From: a virus
IMG/VR virus record: IMGVR_UViG_3300029309_000077
Span: 22,080 to 46,505 of that record
Reading direction: 5' to 3' (one strand)
DNA length: 24,426 bases
A program made the position numbers and the translations under genes. The notes under the pieces were generated by a model. That model saw only the letters and a list, made by a program, of their open reading frames with translations, was not told the origin of the DNA and did not search any database. Every line of letters begins with the position of its first letter. The stretch's first letter is position 1. Shown here one piece after another: positions 9,201 through 14,342 of this stretch.

Positions 9201-10321
9201 TGGTTAATGAATTAGTTAATTATCCAATGCAAGTTGGACCTAAAAATTTGATAACAGCTTTATTAATGACTACAGTAGCTATGAATAATAATTATTTAAG
9301 AAATCCTGATAGATATGAAAAAATTAGCGATACTGAAAAAGTTATAGAAGGAATTGAAAGATACGGTGGATTAGCTCAAGGTTCAGCAATTAAAAGAATG
9401 TATGATGCTAATAAATATGGTTCTGGTCCTATTGTATCTGTACTAAGAGGATTATTTGGTCCTGCTTTCGGTGATGCATTAGATACGGTTGAATATAGAC
9501 TTGGACCGACTACATTAGTTTATAGAAATTTACCTTTTAGTCAAGTACCTACTATCTTAATGACTGATGAGCAAAAGAAAAAACTTAATAAAACTCTTAG
9601 GGAATTTGATGAACGCTTATTTAATAATGAAGAAGAGGACACTAGAAAAGGCAGACCTAAAAAGCTAAAACTAACTACAGGTGGACTTGTAGAAGGACCA
9701 AAAGTTCCTAATACTATAGAGGACCCTGCAGACCGTATTAATCCTGAGACTGGTCAAACATACTCTGGTAAAGATGTTTTAGATTTAGAGATGGAAAGAC
9801 TAGGGTTTTCTAGAGGTGGTAATCCATTTGAAGAAATAATTAAAGCTACCACAAAAGCAGGGAATGTTAACACTATTGTAGACTATGGTAGAAATAATCT
9901 TGGTCTTCGTGACGAAGCTATTGCAGGAATATTAGGCAATATAGATGTTGAAACAGGTGGTACTTTTGATTATTTACAGAAACAAATAGGTGGTCCGGGA
10001 AGAGGGTTATTTCAATTAGACCCTTCTGGTCCTTTACCTAAACTATACGAAGAATTTAAATTAGAAAAAAATTTAAAAGACTCTCCAGAAGCACAATTAG
10101 ATTTTGTGCATGAAACTATATTTGGTGATAAAAAATATAGAGAAGTTATAGGATATGGTAATGCTAGAAAACTAAAAAAAATAATGACTGAAGGAACTCC
10201 AGCAGAAATATCTATTGAATTTATGAAAAGATGGGAAAAGCCAAGTAAGCCTCATACTCAAAGAAGAATAGAATCTACTAATAATATTTTTAAATTAATA
10301 AAAGATGCTAGTACTATATAG
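6257..10321 (+). CDS. Giant ejection protein with C-terminal phage lysozyme domain (gp16-like)
   Basis: 1354 aa, by far the largest protein. Residues 1-60 are Pro/Thr-rich. Two hydrophobic Gly/Ala-rich stretches (about 138-160, and 228-245 with GGGIGGVFGLGAGLYSG) could insert in membrane. A long helical body follows. Around residue 1140 is a linker (TTGGLVEGPKVP ... DPADRINPETG) of the kind seen in phage virion proteins. Residues about 1190-1354 form a phage-tail-lysozyme-like domain with AGILGNIDVETGG (Glu1232 as candidate catalytic residue) and GRGLFQLD. The family cleaves peptidoglycan during genome entry. In T7, gp16 carries a transglycosylase at the N-terminus; here the enzyme is at the opposite end. 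The 3' end overlaps the next gene by 17 nt. Confidence 0.85.
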   Translation: MTDYTVPNFTFQSTEEKPETPQTFRYSVPTLDIPITKTKEPKQAFQSVYDFENDPDVLKDWDIVANALNKKGDEIAETLRDTEFNVAQSMYRAYQTNTINQQEIDAYNRLQKKFTNTDLSGWNEYAELVKDAGIDIASDPFTIVALLAAPFTGGTSLVAKQAASKIILEGAKRYSFSQAGKAAARPAIFTAAEGATWAGLHNYYNQDIDLDLGNREGIDWNEVKNNTLIGGGIGGVFGLGAGLYSGTKYFNRAFRYHNEDKIIKQTDGLSRKELLEADELTNTIKDNPYEGLDASKQWIDAVISKLPFFGKATSEFQTLSKSSETLKNFLLALRYDATRTTLGKNKSTDSMSLSYFEELDKYMGQYKGIGIDRIFNNLGFKGFSRKITAQDNAGLLHLMQTGGQAKTFTYRNKTYTISDDIKKAYFGDKDKGIKGVQGLLDDMFDEGSKLSVFEKFGKVKNYFPRLFKHGSLEQNREAFKDLLIKYGYANPDNKINEKKYLTKYINAAGEEEMGIPANTLGKDEDVFGKGTDFIAEAKKRLSNDATDDDILKKAQELKANRIIDNMLDLKYSQYKVGSIPNIGGGKPFLQHRIFNNIPDTELTAIDVINNDVMEVLNDYILNMSQVLARKKSFGVKTIEEFQKKWLNPIDDELSSLGAARGEIDSSLQGIENLFREITGLSEVYGADLGQRGIIGSFKRGGSETLRLVQQMAHLGFATLSSITEPLILFSRINMKNYPEATKNILTGIAKEVTKNFDQLTKIGTSYIPKNTPIIGKFGGKKSFKDVDDEYWKELYQGNLAIEDSILNGVDRLASADRLRNKFLRGVQNTFFKMNLLTQWTRAVQGAAFTSGKMLIRENARKLYDDAVGVKKLSTGSFRNLGMNQKEYLERQLLELGIQPKDAMNWYRSSLNDISLFDQSKATKSPYYKNVLQGAKRFTTEIILNPSKAQANRSLWLNNGTGKILFQFAGYPTVFNNTIMKRMVNELVNYPMQVGPKNLITALLMTTVAMNNNYLRNPDRYEKISDTEKVIEGIERYGGLAQGSAIKRMYDANKYGSGPIVSVLRGLFGPAFGDALDTVEYRLGPTTLVYRNLPFSQVPTILMTDEQKKKLNKTLREFDERLFNNEEEDTRKGRPKKLKLTTGGLVEGPKVPNTIEDPADRINPETGQTYSGKDVLDLEMERLGFSRGGNPFEEIIKATTKAGNVNTIVDYGRNNLGLRDEAIAGILGNIDVETGGTFDYLQKQIGGPGRGLFQLDPSGPLPKLYEEFKLEKNLKDSPEAQLDFVHETIFGDKKYREVIGYGNARKLKKIMTEGTPAEISIEFMKRWEKPSKPHTQRRIESTNNIFKLIKDASTI

Positions 10322-10556
10322 AGAATCAGACTTAGACAAAGCTTATCAAATAGATTGTAAAGCTAGAGCTAAGGGTAATGAGCCTTGGTTAAAGAGAGAA
10401 CAATTTAGACGTGTCTATGAAAGCTTATTAGACATGCATTTTACTAGAGCTTTAGATAAAAATTATCAAAACAAAGCTGATGAACTATCTGAGCACATTA
10501 TAGACTTAGTGAATAGTACACTAGAAAAAAGTTTAGATTTTACACCGGAGGACTAA
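10305..10556 (+). CDS. Small charged protein of unknown function, lysis-cluster neighbour
   Basis: 83 aa (MLVLYRESDLDKAYQ...), overlapping the ejection protein by 17 nt and followed directly by the holin candidate. It is helical and charged with no TM segment or signal peptide and a single Cys. The acidic C-terminus ends FTPED, and the Shine-Dalgarno for the next gene (CGGAGGAC) is encoded in these last codons. Position between ejection and holin genes suggests a late function, but nothing in the sequence identifies it. Confidence 0.7.
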   Translation: MLVLYRESDLDKAYQIDCKARAKGNEPWLKREQFRRVYESLLDMHFTRALDKNYQNKADELSEHIIDLVNSTLEKSLDFTPED

Positions 10557-10991
10557 GTGGGTTTTCCGTTTGAAATAATAACCATGCTTGGTTCCACTGT
10601 CCTTGGTGGAGTTATGAGCATTTGGGCTGATAGTAGAAAAGCTAAAGCTGAAGAACAGCAACTGTTAATTACACGAGGTAAGTTTCAGTTACAAGCTGTA
10701 GAAGCTGCAAGAAATGTAAAAGATAAAGGCTTCCAATGGACTAGAAGAATTATAGCACTGACTGCAGTTTTTTCTATTGTAGTCCTACCGAAACTTGTAG
10801 CTGTCTTTGCACCTGATGTATTAGTTACAGTTGGCTATACAGAATTTAAACCGGGCTTTTTATTCTTTACTAAAGATGTAGAGATATTTAAGTGGATAAC
10901 TTTTGAAGGCTTGGTAATTACTCAATTAGATACAAACTTAGTATCGGCTATTATCGGAATGTACTTCGGTGGTAGTTTAGTTAAAAAATAA
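10557..10991 (+). CDS. Three-TM holin candidate
   Basis: 144 aa with a GTG start directly after the preceding TAA and a strong GGAGG 7 nt upstream. There are three hydrophobic segments, at about 5-22 (FEIITMLGSTVLGGVMSIW), 64-87 (IIALTAVFSIVVLPKLVAVF) and 120-141 (LVITQLDTNLVSAIIGMYFG). A charged amphipathic helix lies between the first two (about 25-60). This layout and length match the three-TM holin-type proteins of phages and gene-transfer agents, which open the inner membrane at lysis. The holin assignment rests on topology, size and late-operon position. Its TAA overlaps the ATG of the next small gene. Confidence 0.7.
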   Translation: MGFPFEIITMLGSTVLGGVMSIWADSRKAKAEEQQLLITRGKFQLQAVEAARNVKDKGFQWTRRIIALTAVFSIVVLPKLVAVFAPDVLVTVGYTEFKPGFLFFTKDVEIFKWITFEGLVITQLDTNLVSAIIGMYFGGSLVKK

Positions 10992-11068
10992 TGGAGAAAC
11001 CAAAAACTATACAAGACATAATAGATGAGTCTTTAGCTTTGTGGGAAGACGAAGAAGATGGGGAGTGA
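10991..11068 (+). CDS. 25-aa acidic peptide
   Basis: Short frame MEKPKTIQDIIDESLALWED, ending with acidic residues and TGA at 11066-11068. Its ATG overlaps the holin stop by one base (TAATG), and its end overlaps the next start by 11 nt, so it fills an otherwise unexplained 66-nt gap. It is an amphipathic acidic helix with no TM. The tight coupling on both sides argues for translation. It could alternatively be just a spacer. Confidence 0.5.
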   Translation: MEKPKTIQDIIDESLALWEDEEDGE

Positions 11069-11342
11069 GTGGATAACAGTTGTAGAGACCATAGGGATAC
11101 CTGCAGTGGCAGCCCTTGGTTTAGGCTATCTTGTTTGGACTTTATTTAAGTCTTTGATTGCAGACATACACAAGAAGCTTGATACACAACATGCAATGAT
11201 AGTGGCTCTTATAGACCGTATAAGACAAATGGACAATGATATGATTCGTATAGATGCAATGTGTAGAGCAGCTATGGGATTAAAACCAGAAATAGATAGA
11301 ATAGCGAGGGCAGATGGACAAAAAGACCAACGTAAAGATTAG
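11058..11342 (+). CDS. Membrane-anchored coiled-coil protein next to the holin (spanin/holin-like)
   Basis: 94 aa with one TM segment (about 8-30, VVETIGIPAVAALGLGYLVWTLF) and then a charged helix with coiled-coil spacing (about 32-85). Its place after the holin candidate and before secreted or outer-membrane proteins is where i-spanins or accessory holins are often found. An outer-membrane partner spanin is not evident, but the CsgG lipoprotein two genes downstream is an outer-membrane protein in the same operon. It overlaps the CsgF gene by 29 nt. Confidence 0.65.
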   Translation: MGSEWITVVETIGIPAVAALGLGYLVWTLFKSLIADIHKKLDTQHAMIVALIDRIRQMDNDMIRIDAMCRAAMGLKPEIDRIARADGQKDQRKD

Positions 11343-11769
11343 TTTAATTTTACTTTTATTTTGTAGTAATTTAGTAAATGCAGACGAACTTCTTTTTTCT
11401 TTTAAGTTGCCTAGTTTTTCTGGTATCGGTGCTAGTGCACACTACCTTACTATAGAGAACCAAGAGTTTAATAGAAAAGAAGCTATCAAAGAAGAAATAA
11501 AAGCTTATCAAGAAGAACTAGAAAGAGAGGCAGACAACACTACACTTGCAAGGTTTATTAGAAACTTAGAGTCTAGAGTATACGCACAGTTATCCAGACA
11601 GCTTGTAGAAAACTTGTTTGGTGAGACTCCGAGTGAGAGTGGTAAGTTAGAATTGGAGGGAAATACAATAGAGTATGAAGTCGATGGAGATTACATTACA
11701 CTCACAGTCACTGACGAAGAGGGTGCAGTTACCGTTATTACTGTTCCTATCGGCAGTTTTACTTTCTAG
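11314..11769 (+). CDS. csgF: CsgF-like curli secretion adaptor
   Basis: 151 aa. A Sec signal peptide covers residues 1-23 (basic MDKKTNVK, hydrophobic ISLILLLF, cleavage after VNA). The mature start has F28-x-F30-x-x-P33-x-F35-x-G37, the same spacing as the E. coli CsgF N-terminus (FQFRNPNFGG) that inserts into the CsgG barrel. A helical neck follows (about 52-104, ending LSRQLVENLFGE), then a beta-rich domain (112-148, EYEVDGDYITLTVTD...). E. coli CsgF is surface-exposed and couples secretion to nucleation. Adjacency to csgG strengthens the call. The start codon has GAGGG close upstream. Its last 95 nt are also used by the csgG frame, encoding that protein's signal peptide. Confidence 0.9.
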   Translation: MDKKTNVKISLILLLFCSNLVNADELLFSFKLPSFSGIGASAHYLTIENQEFNRKEAIKEEIKAYQEELEREADNTTLARFIRNLESRVYAQLSRQLVENLFGETPSESGKLELEGNTIEYEVDGDYITLTVTDEEGAVTVITVPIGSFTF

Positions 11770-12535
11770 TTGCGTACATGATTATGGAGATTTGTTAAAC
11801 TCGGGAGGTGCTCCCGGTAAGGTTATAACTGCAGCTTCAATATTAGATTTACAGTCAGACGAACTGAAGAACTTACCGGCAGCTAAAAGACAACCTACTA
11901 TCGCTGTTTATGAAAACAGCTTCAAAGACTTTACAGGGCAAAGAGATAGTAACTCTAAGTTTGCTTTGTTTAGTACAGCTACTACACAAGCTCCAGAGGC
12001 TTTAGTTATTAGAGCACTAAAACATGCAGCTAATGGTAAGTTTTTTAAAGTTGTAGAACGTGTAGGGTTAGATAGTTTAACTAAAGAAAGACAAATAATT
12101 AGGTCCACAAGAGAAAACTTTGATGAGGACCAGCAGTTAAAACCACTGCTTTTTGCCGGAATATTATTACAAGGCGGTATAATTAGTTATGAAACTAATG
12201 AAAAGTCTGGTGGTTTAGGAGCTAGATACTTTGGTATTAGCTCAAGTAAACAGTATCGAGAAGATACAGTAACGATTTCATTAAGATTAGTTTCAGTCTC
12301 TACTGGAGAAATCTTGACAGAAGTATTAGTCTCAAAGTCTATATTATCTGTTAGCGTCAGCCACGATATATTTAGATTCTTTGAAGTTGGTACAAGACTG
12401 TTTGAGTTTGAGGGTGGTACTGCTCAGAATGAAAGCGGAGTTATTGCTTTACAAAAGGCGATAGAAACGGGGGTTTTAAAATTAATTAATATTGGAATAG
12501 AGAGAGGGTATTGGCAATATGAAGAAACTAATTAG
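11675..12535 (+). CDS. csgG: CsgG-like outer-membrane curli secretion pore (lipoprotein)
   Basis: 286 aa. The lipoprotein signal has a hydrophobic run (LPLLLFLSAVLLSSC) with the lipobox cysteine at 33. The CsgG core is clear: SVSTGEIL, YETNEKSGGLGARYFGI, KAIETGVLKLINIGIERGYW, and ERQIIRSTREN all align with E. coli CsgG. CsgG forms a nonameric outer-membrane channel for unfolded curlin. At the E. coli eyelet (Tyr51, Asn55, Phe56) only the Phe appears kept (F99 in FALFSTA). About 40 extra residues follow the lipidated Cys before the core. A TAG lies two codons before the ATG at 11675, so the gene cannot start earlier; a GTG at 11723 giving a shorter E. coli-like signal is an alternative. The 5' part overlaps csgF by 95 nt, the 3' end overlaps the curlin gene by 17 nt. 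Confidence 0.93.
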   Translation: MKSMEITLHSQSLTKRVQLPLLLFLSAVLLSSCVHDYGDLLNSGGAPGKVITAASILDLQSDELKNLPAAKRQPTIAVYENSFKDFTGQRDSNSKFALFSTATTQAPEALVIRALKHAANGKFFKVVERVGLDSLTKERQIIRSTRENFDEDQQLKPLLFAGILLQGGIISYETNEKSGGLGARYFGISSSKQYREDTVTISLRLVSVSTGEILTEVLVSKSILSVSVSHDIFRFFEVGTRLFEFEGGTAQNESGVIALQKAIETGVLKLINIGIERGYWQYEETN

Positions 12536-13223
12536 TATTTTATTTATAAGTGGAGCTGTTTGGGCTGCAGATAATGAAATATATGTAGACCAAAGTGGTG
12601 CTTCTTCTTCTATAGATTTAGAACAAATAGGTTCTGGTAATCTAATAGGAGGACTAAACGCTGCTGCAGGTAATATGACACCGTTAGATTTAGACGGTAC
12701 TAGTATGACACTAGATATTAACCAAATAGGAAGTAGTAATATTTTTAGAGGAGATATAACTGCAGATTCTTACACTGGTTACTTTAACTTTAGTGGGTCA
12801 TCAAATAACTTTACTATGCAAACAGACCCAACAAACACATACGGAGCTGATACTTCTGATGTGAATGTTGATGTAACTGGTAGTAGCAACACGTTTAGTT
12901 TGAATCAAGCAAATGCAGCTATGGCTTCAACACTTGATTTAGACTGGACTATAAATGGTTCTAACAATTCAGTGACTGCTGCTATAGATTACGACACTGC
13001 AACAAACTACATGGATATAGATGGTGATGATAACACAGTAACGCTAGACGCTGATGGCTATGCTGGAGGTTACTTTTATTTAGACCAGACAGGTAGCTCT
13101 AGAACTTTTAATGTTACACAACAAAGCACATTAGATAATGACTGGCTTAAAATACTTAGCACTGGCTCTAACGGTACTATTTGCGTCAACCAAGACGATG
13201 GCGGTACTGCAGTCGGATGTTAA
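12519..13223 (+). CDS. Secreted curlin-repeat protein (CsgA/CsgB-like)
   Basis: 234 aa. A Sec signal peptide covers residues 1-16 (MKKLISILFISGAVWA). The mature part has about nine strand-turn units with the curlin signature Q-x-G-x2-N-x5-Q in full or degenerate form: Q25/G27, Q36/G38/N41, Q69/G71/N74, G93/N96, G121/N124/Q130, G147/N150, G169/N172, Q190/G192/Q201 and G216/Q225. The turn is mostly G-S-(S/N/G)-N. Glycine spacing is usually 22-28. The mature protein is rich in Asp/Ser/Thr/Asn, nearly lacks Lys/Arg, and ends with two cysteines (222, 234). Placement behind csgF and csgG makes it the likely exported substrate, able to form an amyloid-like beta-solenoid. A tail-fibre identity is unlikely because of the signal peptide. 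The last 86 nt also encode the start of the FecR gene. Confidence 0.85.
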   Translation: MKKLISILFISGAVWAADNEIYVDQSGASSSIDLEQIGSGNLIGGLNAAAGNMTPLDLDGTSMTLDINQIGSSNIFRGDITADSYTGYFNFSGSSNNFTMQTDPTNTYGADTSDVNVDVTGSSNTFSLNQANAAMASTLDLDWTINGSNNSVTAAIDYDTATNYMDIDGDDNTVTLDADGYAGGYFYLDQTGSSRTFNVTQQSTLDNDWLKILSTGSNGTICVNQDDGGTAVGC

Positions 13224-14244
13224 TGTAGGAAATATTACAGAAGTAAATGGTGTTGGTCGTGTTGTTAGAGACCAAGAATATCAAGCACAGTTAGATTTTG
13301 ATATAAACAGTTACGATAATGTTCAGACTGCTAATGGCAGAATGGGCATAACCTTTATAGACGATACCACTATAAAGATTACAGAGCACTCTCAAGTTAT
13401 AATTGATGAGTTTGTTTTTGACCCTAATCCAGATAAGTCAAAGATGGCTCTAACCTTTGCCAAAGGAACTGCTAGGTTTATTACTGGTTCCTTAGGTAAA
13501 GTAAAAAAAGAAAATATAGTTCTAAGAACTAATAGTGCCACGATTGGTATACGTGGTACGGATTTTACGGTGACCGTTGATGAGCTAGGTAGGTCTTTGA
13601 TTATTCTACTGCCTCTAGCAGACGGTACTTCAAGTGGTGAAATAGTTGTTTCGACAGCAGCAGGTCAGGTTGTTCTCAACCAACCCTATCAGGCAACCAC
13701 AGCTTCGGTCTTTGAAGCCATGCCGACAAAACCTGTCATACTAGACATCACTTTAGATTTGATTGACAACATGTTGATTGTTAATCCTCCACAAGAAGAA
13801 CGATTAGAAACTGCTGAGTCTAGCAGTACTTCTAATTCTAATCTATTGGATGTTGATTTTTTAGAGTTTGAAGAACTCGATAAAGATTATTTAGAGGATG
13901 ATTTAGAGTTTACTGAGTTAGATGTTAACTATCTTGATGTAAACTTTTTAGAAGACTTATTAGATATCTTAGAAGAAATTGACGAACTAGAGAAAGAAGA
14001 AACCTCTAAAGTTAACGAAGTAGCAGTAAAAGGAACTCAGCTCGGTTTCGATGCAACTACACAAATAAATACGTTTATAACCGGTAACACGATTACTTTA
14101 CTTAGAAGTGTATCGGATACGGTTCGTGTGGATGCAGACAAGGGCGGGTCCTATACTATCTACTTAATACAAGATGGCAAGAGTACCCAAATAGTAATCA
14201 ATGGTGGTGGTGATAATACACTAACCATCAAACAACGAGATTGA
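13138..14244 (+). CDS. Secreted FecR-domain protein with acidic Leu/Asp segment and curlin-like C-terminus
   Basis: 368 aa. The signal peptide covers about residues 1-22 (cleavage after TKTMA) and lies wholly inside the overlap with the curlin gene. A TAG two codons upstream of the ATG at 13138 fixes this as the earliest start. A FecR domain follows (about 60-150: MGITFIDDTTIKITEHSQV, TFAKGTARFITGSLG, TNSATIGIRGTDFTV). Residues 236-288 are an acidic Leu/Asp/Glu segment with recurring DxxFLE/LDxxYL motifs. The C-terminus has curlin-like turns, Q345-D-G347-x2-T350 and N355-x-G357-x2-N360-x5-Q366. FecR domains are known as sigma-regulator sensors and as parts of secreted surface proteins. No sigma partner or cytoplasmic anti-sigma segment is present, so a surface or fibre-linked role is inferred. 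Confidence 0.85.
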   Translation: MTGLKYLALALTVLFASTKTMAVLQSDVNVGNITEVNGVGRVVRDQEYQAQLDFDINSYDNVQTANGRMGITFIDDTTIKITEHSQVIIDEFVFDPNPDKSKMALTFAKGTARFITGSLGKVKKENIVLRTNSATIGIRGTDFTVTVDELGRSLIILLPLADGTSSGEIVVSTAAGQVVLNQPYQATTASVFEAMPTKPVILDITLDLIDNMLIVNPPQEERLETAESSSTSNSNLLDVDFLEFEELDKDYLEDDLEFTELDVNYLDVNFLEDLLDILEEIDELEKEETSKVNEVAVKGTQLGFDATTQINTFITGNTITLLRSVSDTVRVDADKGGSYTIYLIQDGKSTQIVINGGGDNTLTIKQRD

Positions 14245-14255
14245 TAGGAGGTACG

Positions 14256-14342
14256 GTGGGTCGTACAGAAGAAATCTGTATTCTATGTTTTAGCTTTTGG
14301 TTTTTACTAGGCTTTTTCTACACTGCATTTAATACTTTTTAA
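14256..14342 (+). CDS. 28-aa single-TM peptide, last gene of the + module
   Basis: GTG start with a near-perfect Shine-Dalgarno (TAGGAGGT) 5 nt upstream. The frame encodes MGRTEEICILCFSFWFLLGF and ends at TAA 14340-14342. Almost the whole peptide after residue 7 is hydrophobic and aromatic, fitting one membrane helix, with two cysteines. Its stop codon abuts the stop of the convergent gene. The strong ribosome site is the main support. Function is unknown; a lysis or membrane accessory role would fit its place. Confidence 0.5.
   Translation: MGRTEEICILCFSFWFLLGFFYTAFNTF

Noticed and set aside
12519-13223. Curlin-repeat protein as a tail fibre
   Set aside because: It has an N-terminal Sec signal peptide and follows csgF/csgG; tail fibres are assembled in the cytoplasm and lack such signals.
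11314-14244. Curli genes as host contamination or assembly chimera
   Set aside because: The cassette overlaps the preceding phage gene by 29 nt, matches the same AT-rich base use, and is bounded on both sides by phage genes without a break.
13138-14244. FecR protein as a sigma-factor regulator of the FecI/FecR type
   Set aside because: It has a cleavable signal peptide instead of a cytoplasmic anti-sigma segment plus TM helix, and no sigma-factor gene is nearby.
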